From: Duganella levis
GTDB taxonomy: Bacteria > Pseudomonadota > Gammaproteobacteria > Burkholderiales > Burkholderiaceae_D
NCBI RefSeq assembly: GCF_009857605.1
Contig: NZ_WWCT01000028.1
Location: forward strand, 17,599 to 81,598
Length of the DNA stretch: 64,000 nt
Direction of reading: 5' to 3'
Positions 23,787 through 33,590 of the stretch are shown here, piece after piece. The position numbers and the translations under genes were made by a program. Numbering within the stretch: the first letter of the stretch is position 1; every line of letters starts with the position of its first letter. The notes beneath the pieces are model-generated. The model worked only from the letters and a program-made list of their open reading frames with translations. It was not told where the DNA came from and searched no databases.

Positions 23787-25445
23787 ATGCGCCTGACCTT
23801 TTTAACCGCCGCCTTGCTGGCTGCATTTGCCGTGCCGGCCCACGCCGACACCATCATCGACCGCGCCAATGGCTATACGCTGAACGCGGCCGGCCAGTTG
23901 CAGCGTTTTACCTCGCTGGCGTTCGATGACCTGGGCCGCATCATCGCGGTCGGCAGCGAGCAGGAAACGGCGGCGGCGCTGCCGCGCGCGGAGCATATCG
24001 ACGTCCAGGGCAAGACCCTGCTGCCAGGACTGATCGACGCCCACGGCCACGTGTTCGAGCTGGGCGAGATCGCTTCCGGCGTCGAGCTGTATAGCCCCAC
24101 CTCGCTCAACGGCGCGGTCAAAGCGGTGGCCGATTTCGCCCGTTCGCACCCGAAAAACGCCTGGATCATCGGTTTCGGCTGGAACCAGGAGATCTGGAAG
24201 CTGGGCCGTTTCCCCACCGCCGCCGAGCTGGATGTGGTGGTCAGGGACCGTCCGGTGCTGCTGCACCGGGTCGACGGCCACGCCATCTGGGTCAACACCA
24301 AGGCGCTGGAAATGGCCGGCGTGACCCGTGAGACGCCCGATCCGTCGGGCGGCAAGATCGAACGCGATGTCAGCGGCAAGCCGACCGGCGTCCTGGTCGA
24401 TGCGGCCATGGAGCTGGTCAACAAGGTGGTGCCGCTGCCAACGCCGGCCGAAGCGCGCGCCACGCTGGATGTGGCGCTGGCGTCGCTGGCCAAGGTCGGT
24501 CTGACCAGTGTGCACGATGCCGGCATCAAGGTGGTGCAGGACGATATCTACCGCGACTACGCCGACCACGGCAAGCTGACCACCCGCGTGTACGCCATGA
24601 TCGGCGACACCACCAGCGATTTCGACGAGCTGTCCAAGGACGGCCCGCTGAAGTCCTACGCCAACGACGTGTATGCGCTGGCGGCGGTCAAGCTGTATTC
24701 GGACGGCGCGCTGGGCAGCCGCGGCGCGGCGCTGCTGGCGCCTTACTCCGATATGCCATCCACCAAGGGCCTGCTGTTCTATCCGGACGCCGAAATGCGC
24801 GCCAAGATGAACAAGGCGATGAAGGCCGGCTACCAGGTCAACATCCACGCCATCGGCGATGCCGGCAACCACCAGATCCTGGACGCCTACGCGCAGCTGA
24901 TCCCACAGTACAAGAACGTCGAGCTGCGCCACCGCATCGAGCATGCGCAGGTGGTGACGCCGGAGGATATCCCGCGCTTCAAGCAACTGGGCATCATCCC
25001 GTCGATGCAGCCGACCCACGCCACCTCGGACCAGAATATGGCCGAGCAGCGCGTCGGCCATGAGCGCATCAAGGGCGCCTATGCGTGGCGCACCTTCCTC
25101 GACCAGGGTTCGAAGATCGCCTGCGGTTCGGACTTCCCGATCGAGTCGCCGAATCCATTCGAAGGCTTGCACGCGGCGGTAACGCGGCAGAACAACGCCA
25201 ACGTGCCGGTCGGCGGCTGGTACAAGAACCAGGCGATGACGCTGACCGAAGCGTTCCGCTGCTTCACGCTGGATGCCGCCTGGGCTGCGCATCAGGAAAA
25301 CGTCATCGGTTCGCTGGAGAAGGGCAAGTGGGCCGACTTTATCCTGATCGACCGCGACATCTTCAAGGCGCCGCCGGAGCAGCTGGGCAAAACCCAGGTG
25401 CTGCAAACCTGGATGGGCGGCAAAAAGATCTACAGCCGCAAATAA
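23787..25445 (+). CDS. Exported amidohydrolase (Amidohydro_3 / YtcJ-like)
   Basis: A 552-residue metal-dependent hydrolase with a Sec signal peptide (about residues 1-20, ending PAHA). The TIM-barrel metal motif DAHGHVFELGE follows the N-terminal beta domain. Other family marks are IIGFGWNQE, the YSDGALGSRGA loop, NIHAIGDAGN, LRHRIEHAQVV and CGSDFPIESPNPF. YtcJ-type enzymes hydrolyse N-substituted amides or cyclic amides; the substrate is unknown. GGAGAACCCG precedes the ATG at 23787. It is divergent from msbA with a 104-base spacer and closed by a terminator. Confidence 0.9.
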   Translation: MRLTFLTAALLAAFAVPAHADTIIDRANGYTLNAAGQLQRFTSLAFDDLGRIIAVGSEQETAAALPRAEHIDVQGKTLLPGLIDAHGHVFELGEIASGVELYSPTSLNGAVKAVADFARSHPKNAWIIGFGWNQEIWKLGRFPTAAELDVVVRDRPVLLHRVDGHAIWVNTKALEMAGVTRETPDPSGGKIERDVSGKPTGVLVDAAMELVNKVVPLPTPAEARATLDVALASLAKVGLTSVHDAGIKVVQDDIYRDYADHGKLTTRVYAMIGDTTSDFDELSKDGPLKSYANDVYALAAVKLYSDGALGSRGAALLAPYSDMPSTKGLLFYPDAEMRAKMNKAMKAGYQVNIHAIGDAGNHQILDAYAQLIPQYKNVELRHRIEHAQVVTPEDIPRFKQLGIIPSMQPTHATSDQNMAEQRVGHERIKGAYAWRTFLDQGSKIACGSDFPIESPNPFEGLHAAVTRQNNANVPVGGWYKNQAMTLTEAFRCFTLDAAWAAHQENVIGSLEKGKWADFILIDRDIFKAPPEQLGKTQVLQTWMGGKKIYSRK

Positions 25446-25448
25446 GCG

Positions 25449-25478
25449 AAAAGGGAATCCGGCTGGATTCCCTTTTTT
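25449..25478 (+). terminator. Rho-independent terminator after the amidohydrolase
   Basis: The stem GGGAATCC / GGATTCCC (25453-25460 with 25465-25472) has loop GGCT and six T residues (25473-25478), starting three bases after the stop codon. An A run on the left side lets it act for the opposing PEP-CTERM gene too. Confidence 0.9.
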
Positions 25479-25497
25479 GTTGGCGCGCTTGTTTGCG

Positions 25498-26019
25498 TTA
25501 TGTTTTGCGCCGCCGTGCCAGCATGGCGAGTATCCCCATACCGCCGAGCAGCATGGCGTAGGTTTCCGGTTCAGGCACTGGCGCCATCTGCACGGCGAAG
25601 TTGCCGCCGTAGCTGCCGCCGGTGCTGGTGCCGTTGACGGTCAGCGACAGCGGGCCGGAGACCATGGTGGACGTCAACAAGGCCAGGCTGAAGCTGTTGC
25701 CACCGCCGCTGATGGAATTGACGTACAGCGGATTGCCGTTGAGGCTGGCCGAGGTGAACAGGATGTTGCCCAAGCCGGTGCCGGAGAAGCTGGCGTTGAC
25801 CAGCAGCGTCCACGCGGAGGAACCGGGCGTAGCCGGTGGCGAGAACGTGAAGGTGTCCGAGAACGGGCTGCCGGTCGGCGTGTTGCCGATGTGAGCGGAC
25901 CAGAGATTGCCGGTGGTATTAATCAGCGTGACCGGGATGACCGTGGCCATCGCCGTCGATGATGCCGCCAGCATGAATGCCAGCGTTAGTGCGCGCAGAT
26001 GCAGTTTTTTATTATTCAT
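25498..26019 (-). CDS. PEP-CTERM sorting-domain protein
   Basis: A 173-residue exported protein. It has an N-terminal signal peptide (about residues 1-25, ending TAMA), a Gly/Ser/Thr-rich beta-type mature part starting with FSDTFTFSPP, and a C-terminal PEP-CTERM tripartite signal: VPEPETYAML, a short hydrophobic helix (LGGMGILAML) and a basic end (ARRRKT). Such proteins are cut and anchored or released by an exosortase and often take part in exopolysaccharide or biofilm structures. No exosortase is in the window. GAGGGGAATAGAC precedes the ATG. It stands alone and is convergent with the amidohydrolase. Confidence 0.92.
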   Translation of the reverse strand: MNNKKLHLRALTLAFMLAASSTAMATVIPVTLINTTGNLWSAHIGNTPTGSPFSDTFTFSPPATPGSSAWTLLVNASFSGTGLGNILFTSASLNGNPLYVNSISGGGNSFSLALLTSTMVSGPLSLTVNGTSTGGSYGGNFAVQMAPVPEPETYAMLLGGMGILAMLARRRKT

Positions 26020-26246
26020 GTCTATTCCCCTCTACTTGTTAGAGAACCAAAGACCCATGCCGCAGCTCGACAATAGGAGTCTTGCAGGCCAACGTCACGC
26101 TGGATTTATTCATCGGAGCGAGCTGAGGAATAGCCATTCTTAATGCAGGGGCAAAAACTTTATTTGTTGTTTGCTAGGATAATTCCATGTCGCAATTTCG
26201 TTGTATTTTCACAAATTTCATTTCATAAAAAGAAATAAAAAAGCGG

Positions 26247-26275
26247 TTGACTTGGTTGTATAGACAACTTATGCT
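26247..26275 (+). promoter_or_regulatory. Promoter of the hut operon
   Basis: The -35 TTGACT (26247-26252) and the -10 TATGCT (26270-26275) are spaced 17 bases apart, a good sigma-70 match, about 35 bases before the hutU ATG. The HutC-type palindrome lies between the two boxes, so bound repressor would exclude RNA polymerase. Confidence 0.75.
26256..26267. promoter_or_regulatory. HutC-type operator in the hutU promoter
   Basis: TTGTATAGACAA is a near-perfect 12-bp palindrome (one asymmetric pair) of the GT-N-TA-N-AC type bound by GntR/HutC regulators, and resembles known hut operators (TTGTA..TACAA). Its place between -35 and -10 fits simple repression relieved by urocanate. Binding by the hutC product encoded at 18949-19671 is inference. 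Confidence 0.75.
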
Positions 26276-26309
26276 GCGTAGTATTCCATTCACCGCCGCA
26301 GGAGACCCC

Positions 26310-28009
<1,700 letters not shown>

Positions 28010-28013
<4 letters not shown>

Positions 28014-29560
28014 GTAACGCTATGACCCTGACTCTCAAACCCGGCGCGATGACGCTGTCCGAACTGCGCGGCGTGTGGAGCGCTGCGGCGCCGCTGTCGC
28101 TGGCCGCCGAAGCCTATCCGGTGATCGAAGCCGCCGCTGCCGCCGTACAGGCGATTGTCGCCAAGGGCGACGCCGCCTACGGCATCAACACCGGTTTCGG
28201 TCTGCTGGCCAAGACCCGCATCCCGGACGAAAAGCTGGAGCAGTTGCAGCGCAACCTGATTCTGTCGCATTCAGTTGGCACCGGTGAGCTGATGTCGGAC
28301 GCGGTCTGCCGCCTGATCCTGCTGATGAAAATCGGCAGTCTGGCGCGCGGCTACTCGGGCGTGCGTCCGCTGATCGTCGATACGCTGATCAAGTTGTACA
28401 ACGCCGGCATCATGCCGGCGATTCCGGCCAAAGGTTCGGTCGGCGCTTCGGGCGACCTGGCGCCGCTGTCGCATATGACGCTGGCGATGCTGGGCGTGGG
28501 CCAGGTGCGCGTCAACGGCGTGCTGACGGACGCGCTGGATGCGTTGAAAGCCGCCGGCATTGCGCCGGTGGTGCTGGCCGCGAAAGAAGGCCTGGCGCTG
28601 ATCAACGGCACGCAAGTGTCGACCGCGCTGGCGCTGCATGGCCTGTTCATGGCCGAGCGTCTGCTGGAAGCGGGCATGGTGTCCGGCGCGCTGTCGCTGG
28701 ATGCGGCCAAGGGGTCCGATTCGCCGTTCGACGCGCGCGTGCACGAAGTGCGCGGCCAGCCGGGCCAGATCGCTGCCGCATCGATTTACCGTCAACTGGT
28801 ATCGGACAGCGCGATCCGCGCCTCGCACCTGGTGGGCGACGAGCGCGTGCAAGATCCTTACTGCCTGCGCTGCCAGCCGCAAGTCATGGGCGCCTGCTGG
28901 GACATCATCAACAACGCCGCGCGTACGCTGCTGATCGAAGCCAATGCGGTGACCGACAATCCGCTGCTGTTCAAGGACGGCGAGCTGTCGGTGGTGGTCT
29001 CGGGCGGTAACTTCCACGCCGAACCGGTGGCGTTTGCCGCCGATACGCTGGCGCTGGCCATCGCGGAAATCGGTTCGATCTCGGAGCGCCGCGTGTCGCT
29101 GCTGATCGACGCTACCTTGTCCGGCCTGCCGCCGTTCCTGGTGCGCGATCCGGGCGTCAACTCGGGCTTCATGATCGCCCACGTGACCGCTGCGGCGCTG
29201 GCGTCGGAGAACAAGTCGCTGGCGCATCCGGGCAGCGTTGACACCATTCCAACCTCGGCCAACCAGGAAGACCATGTCAGCATGGCGACTTACGCGGCGC
29301 GCCGTCTGGACGATATGGCGCAGAATACGGCGGTCATCATCGGCATCGAGCTGCTGGCGGCGGCGCAGGGGATCGACTTCCATCGTCCGCTGACCACCTC
29401 GCCGCATCTGGAGCATGTGCATGCACAGCTGCGCCAGAAGGTGTCGTTCTACGAGGAAGACCGCTTCTTCGCGCCGGACATCGAGGCGGCCAAGGGCATG
29501 GTGATGCGCGGCGAGTTGAGCGCGTCGTGCAAAGAGTTGTTCACGACGCTGCATCCGTAA
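28010..29560 (+). CDS. hutH: Histidine ammonia-lyase
   Basis: A 516-residue histidase that removes ammonia from L-histidine to give urocanate. The self-made MIO electrophile comes from the Ala-Ser-Gly triad in SVGASGDLAPLSH. Other family marks are YGINTGFG near residue 62, GTQVSTALALHGL, and QEDHVSMATYAARR toward the C-terminus. The start ATG overlaps the hutU stop by four bases. A second in-frame ATG (28022) would shorten it by four residues. Confidence 0.98.
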
Positions 29561-29571
29561 GGAGAAACGGC

Positions 29572-30360
29572 ATGGATTATCAGTTCAAAGCAGGCAGCAT
29601 TCCCTTGCTGGTGTCCATGCCGCACGTGGGCACCGATATTCCCGACGAGGTGCTGGCGGCGATGACGCCGGCCGCCGTCGACAAGCAGGACACCGATTGG
29701 CATCTAGTGCGCCTGTATGAATTTTTGGACGAGATGGGCGCTTCGACCTTGTCGGCGCGCTGGTCGCGCTATGCGATCGATCTGAATCGTCCGCCGGAGA
29801 ACACCAATCTGTATCCGGGGCAGGACACCACGGGACTGTGCCCGGTCGATACCTTCCACCGCGAACCACTTTACCTTGAAGGCCGCGCGCCGGATGAGGT
29901 TGAAGTGCAGCGCCGCCTGCAGGCATACTGGAAGCCGTATCACGATCAACTGCGCGCGGAGCTGGACCGCTTGCTGGCGCTGCACGGCCGCGTGGTGCTG
30001 TGGGATGCGCATTCGATCGCATCGCATGTGCCGCGCTTCTTCGAAGGCAAGCTGCCGGACCTGAACTTCGGCACAGCGGACGACAAGAGCTGCGCGCTGG
30101 GCTTGAGCAACGCCATCGTGTCGCGCGCGCTGATGCAGGACCGTTACAGCATTGCCGTCAATGGCCGATTCAAGGGCGGACATATCACGCGCTTCTATGG
30201 CCGGCCGGACGCCAATGTGCATGCGATTCAGCTGGAGATGTGCCAGTCCACGTATATGGATGAAGAGGCGCCATATGGTTATCGCGCCGATCTGGCCGCG
30301 CAGGTGCAGCCGCCGTTGCAGGCGATGATGCAGGCCGCCGTTGACTGGGTGCGCGCATGA
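29572..30360 (+). CDS. hutG: N-formylglutamate deformylase
   Basis: A 262-residue FGase-family amidohydrolase that splits N-formylglutamate to glutamate and formate, the last step of the HutF/HutG branch. Recognisable are LLVSMPHVGTDIP, DTDWHLVRLYEF, YAIDLNRPPENTNLYPG, WDAHSIASHVPRFFEGKLPDL and the C-terminal QLEMCQSTYMDE. AAGGAGAAACGGC precedes the ATG at 29572. It is not the arginase-like formiminoglutamase of some other bacteria. Its stop overlaps the hutF start (ATGA). Confidence 0.95.
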   Translation: MDYQFKAGSIPLLVSMPHVGTDIPDEVLAAMTPAAVDKQDTDWHLVRLYEFLDEMGASTLSARWSRYAIDLNRPPENTNLYPGQDTTGLCPVDTFHREPLYLEGRAPDEVEVQRRLQAYWKPYHDQLRAELDRLLALHGRVVLWDAHSIASHVPRFFEGKLPDLNFGTADDKSCALGLSNAIVSRALMQDRYSIAVNGRFKGGHITRFYGRPDANVHAIQLEMCQSTYMDEEAPYGYRADLAAQVQPPLQAMMQAAVDWVRA

Positions 30361-31718
30361 GCAAGCTGTTTGCGCGCCAAGCGCTGCTGCCGGATGGTTG
30401 GGCCAGCGATGTGCTGATCGAGTGGGATGCCGGCGGCGCGATTACCGCCATCTCGTCCGGCGCTGCGGCTGCGGGTGTGGAGTCCGTGGAGTATGCACTG
30501 CCGGGCATGATCAACCTGCACTCGCACAGCTTCCAGCGCGCGCTGGGCGGCCGCACCGAAAAGGCGGGCGACAGCAAAGACAGTTTCTGGACCTGGCGCG
30601 ATTTGATGTACCGCTTCGCGCGCAACATCACGCCTGAGCATATCGAAGCCATCGCCGCGCAGCTGTTCAGCGAATGCCTGCGCCATGGCTACACCTCGCT
30701 GTGCGAATTCCATTACGTGCAGCGGGCGCCGGACGGCGCCATGTATGCGCGGCCGGCGGAAACGGCGGAGCGCGTCATCGCCGCCGCACGTTTGACCGGA
30801 ATTGGCGTGACCATGCTGCCGGTGTTGTATAGTTATTCCGGCTTTGGCGAATTAGCGCTGAAACCGGAGCAGCAGCGTTTCAAGACCGACGCGCAGGATG
30901 TGTTGCGCATCGTGGAAGCGCTGGAACCGCAGCGCGACGCGCAGGTGGAAGTTGGCGTGGCGCCGCATTCGCTGCGCGCGGCGTCGGTGAAGCAGATCGG
31001 CGAAGTGCTGGCGACGCTGCCGGCGGCACGCCCGGTGCACATCCATATCGCCGAGCAGCAGGGCGAAGTGCAGCAGTCGTTGAGCTGGAGCGGACGCCGT
31101 CCGGTGCAGTGGCTGCTGGAGAATGTGTCGGTGGACCAGCGCTGGTGCCTGATCCACGCGACGCACCTGAGCGATGATGAAGTCAGCGGCATTGCCCGCA
31201 GTGGCGCGGTGGCGGGCTTGTGTCCGACCACGGAAGCGAATCTCGGCGATGGCTTGTTCCCGCTGGAGAGCTTTGTGGCGCAGGGCGGCCGCTTTGGCAT
31301 CGGCAGCGACAGCCATGTGTCGCAAAGTGCGGTGGAAGAATTGCGCTGGCTGGAATATGGCCAGCGCCTGCAGCACCAGCGCCGCAATATCGCGGTGTCG
31401 GCGACGGAACGCAACGTCGGCGACTTCCTGTGGCAGCGCGCCTTGCAGGGCGGCGCGCAGGCGGCGGGCCGGCCGGTCGGTGCGCTGGCGCCGGGCCATC
31501 GCGCGGACATCGTGGTGCTGGATGACGCGCATCCGAATATGTTTGGGTTGGCGCTGGACGAAGTGCTCGGCAGCTTTGTCTTCAGCGGCAACGACAATCT
31601 GGTCAAGGACGTGATGGTCGGCGGCCAGTGGGTAGTGCGCAATCAGCAGCACGTGGCGCAGCAGGCGATCGCTGCGCGCTTCAAGCAGACCTTGGCCGAA
31701 CTGAGGGAGTTCCGATGA
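30357..31718 (+). CDS. hutF: Formimidoylglutamate deiminase
   Basis: A 453-residue amidohydrolase-superfamily enzyme that turns N-formimidoyl-L-glutamate into N-formyl-L-glutamate and ammonia. Metal and active-site marks are NLHSHSFQRALGG (HxH), GVAPHSLRA, HIHIAEQQ, IHATHLSD and GIGSDSHVSQS. The SHSFQRA stretch and the place beside hutG separate it from guanine or cytosine deaminases. The start overlaps the hutG stop; its own stop overlaps the hutD start (ATGA at 31715). Confidence 0.96.
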   Translation: MSKLFARQALLPDGWASDVLIEWDAGGAITAISSGAAAAGVESVEYALPGMINLHSHSFQRALGGRTEKAGDSKDSFWTWRDLMYRFARNITPEHIEAIAAQLFSECLRHGYTSLCEFHYVQRAPDGAMYARPAETAERVIAAARLTGIGVTMLPVLYSYSGFGELALKPEQQRFKTDAQDVLRIVEALEPQRDAQVEVGVAPHSLRAASVKQIGEVLATLPAARPVHIHIAEQQGEVQQSLSWSGRRPVQWLLENVSVDQRWCLIHATHLSDDEVSGIARSGAVAGLCPTTEANLGDGLFPLESFVAQGGRFGIGSDSHVSQSAVEELRWLEYGQRLQHQRRNIAVSATERNVGDFLWQRALQGGAQAAGRPVGALAPGHRADIVVLDDAHPNMFGLALDEVLGSFVFSGNDNLVKDVMVGGQWVVRNQQHVAQQAIAARFKQTLAELREFR

Positions 31719-32293
31719 CCCAGCTGATCCAGTATGCAAGCCTGCGCTCCGCGCCGTGGAAAAACGGCGGCGGCAGCACCACGGAAATCGCTGTCTCGCC
31801 AGCCGGCGCCACGCTCGACAACTTCGACTGGCGCGTGAGCCTGGCCACGATTGCGCAGGATGGCCCATTCTCTTCCTTCCCCGGCATCGACCGTTCGCTG
31901 GCGCTGGTCCACGGCGACGGCGTGCTGCTGGACTTCGGCGACGAGCGCTTTGTGCTCAGCCCCAGTGAACCGCTGATCGAATTCGCCGGCGAGGATGCGG
32001 TGCACGCCACCGTCACCGGTTTGCAGACCACCGACTTCAATGTGATGACGCGGCGCGGCCAGTGCCGCCACCGGCTGGAACTGCTGACGGTGCGCGGCAA
32101 ACAGACGCTCAAGCGCCGTAGCGCCACCACGCTGCTGTTCCTGGCGGACGGCGAGAGCCTGAGTCTGGGCAGCGCGCGCGAACGCATCGCCATGGTCCGT
32201 TACGACACGCTGGTGATGGCGGACGGCGAAGAGGATTGGACGCTGGAAGCGCAACAGGCCACCGTGCTGGTGGTCGATATTATCCGCAATTAA
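31715..32293 (+). CDS. hutD: HutD family protein
   Basis: A 192-residue bicupin of the HutD/Ves family. The start YASLRSAPWKNGGGSTTEIAV followed by FDWRVSLATIAQDGPFSSFPGIDRSLAL is the family signature, repeated in weaker form in the second half. HutD is linked genetically to histidine use, perhaps limiting urocanate or formate toxicity; the molecular role is not settled. It is translationally coupled to hutF (ATGA) and sits before hutI. Confidence 0.93.
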   Translation: MTQLIQYASLRSAPWKNGGGSTTEIAVSPAGATLDNFDWRVSLATIAQDGPFSSFPGIDRSLALVHGDGVLLDFGDERFVLSPSEPLIEFAGEDAVHATVTGLQTTDFNVMTRRGQCRHRLELLTVRGKQTLKRRSATTLLFLADGESLSLGSARERIAMVRYDTLVMADGEEDWTLEAQQATVLVVDIIRN

Positions 32294-32305
32294 GAAAGCA
32301 AAAGC

Positions 32306-33529
32306 ATGTGGGACGTGTTGTTTACGAACGTGCATCTGGCCACGATGGCCGGTGATGAGGGTTATGGGGAAATCCGGGATGCGGCCATCGCCGTCAAGGA
32401 TGGCCGCATTGCGTGGCTGGGCCCACAGGCCGATATGCCACCAGGCCTGGGCGCGAAGGCGGTCACCGTGCACGATGGCGGCGGCAGCTGGCTGACGCCG
32501 GGCCTGATCGACTGCCACACCCACATTGTCCACGCCGGCAACCGCAGCGATGAATTCGAGGCGCGCCTGAACGGCGCCACCTATGAAGATATCGCCCGTG
32601 CCGGCGGTGGCATCATGTCCACCGTGCGCGCCACGCGCGCGGCGTCGGAAGATGAGCTGCTGCGTCAAAGCCTGCCGCGCGTGCGCAGCCTGCTGGCGGA
32701 GGGCGTGACCACCATCGAGATCAAATCCGGCTACGGCCTGACGCTGGAATCGGAAGCGAAGATGCTGCATGCGGCGCGGCGCATCGGTCGTGAGCTGCCG
32801 GTGCGCGTAGCCACCACCTTCCTCGGCGCGCATGCGCTGCCGCCGGAGTTTGCCGGCCGCACCGACGATTACGTCGATGAAGTCATCAGGATGATCGGCC
32901 CGCTGGCCGCCGAAGGGCTGGTCGATGCGGTGGATGCGTTCTGTGAGCGCATCGGCTTTTCGCATGAACAGACGGAGCGTGTGTTCCAGGCCGCGCGGGC
33001 GCAGGGACTGCCGGTCAAGCTGCACGCGGAACAATTGTCCGACCAGCGCGGCGCCGAACTGACGGCGCGCTACAACGGTCTGTCGGCCGACCATCTGGAG
33101 CATCTGAGCGCTGCCGGCGTGGCAGCGATGGCGGCTGCCGGCACGGTGGCGGTGCTGCTGCCCGGTGCTTACTACTTCCTGCGCGATACCACGCCGCCGC
33201 CAGTCGCTGCGATGCGCGAAGCGGGCGTCTTGATGGCTATCGCCACCGACTGCAATCCCGGCACCTCGCCGATGACGTCCCTGCTACTGGCGATGAACAT
33301 GGCATGCACCTTGTGGCGTCTGACGCCACAGGAAGCGCTGGCCGGTGTGACGCGCCACGCGGCACGCGCGCTCGGTCTCCAGCAGGACATCGGCACGCTG
33401 GCAGTGGGCAAGCGCGCTGACTTTGCACTGTGGCGCATCGCGCGTCCGGCCGACCTTTCGTATGCGATTGGCCTCAATCCGTGCCGTGGTGTCGCTAACG
33501 CAGGCATTTTGCGCTCTCCGGCCGTGTAA
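32306..33529 (+). CDS. hutI: Imidazolonepropionase
   Basis: A 407-residue amidohydrolase that opens imidazolonepropionate to formimidoylglutamate (third step). Metal-binding DCHTHIVHAGNRSDEF, the family block GATYEDIARAGGGIMSTVRATR, SGYGLTLESEAKML, LHAEQLSD and ATDCNPGTSPMTS are all present. It starts 12 bases after hutD and is the last gene of the hutUHGFDI operon. No clear terminator follows before the metalloprotease gene 61 bases downstream. Confidence 0.98.
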   Translation: MWDVLFTNVHLATMAGDEGYGEIRDAAIAVKDGRIAWLGPQADMPPGLGAKAVTVHDGGGSWLTPGLIDCHTHIVHAGNRSDEFEARLNGATYEDIARAGGGIMSTVRATRAASEDELLRQSLPRVRSLLAEGVTTIEIKSGYGLTLESEAKMLHAARRIGRELPVRVATTFLGAHALPPEFAGRTDDYVDEVIRMIGPLAAEGLVDAVDAFCERIGFSHEQTERVFQAARAQGLPVKLHAEQLSDQRGAELTARYNGLSADHLEHLSAAGVAAMAAAGTVAVLLPGAYYFLRDTTPPPVAAMREAGVLMAIATDCNPGTSPMTSLLLAMNMACTLWRLTPQEALAGVTRHAARALGLQQDIGTLAVGKRADFALWRIARPADLSYAIGLNPCRGVANAGILRSPAV

Positions 33530-33590
33530 AAATCTGTTTGCTTCCTTATGCTTTCGGTTACATTATCCGAATGTCATCCAAGGAAGCCCT

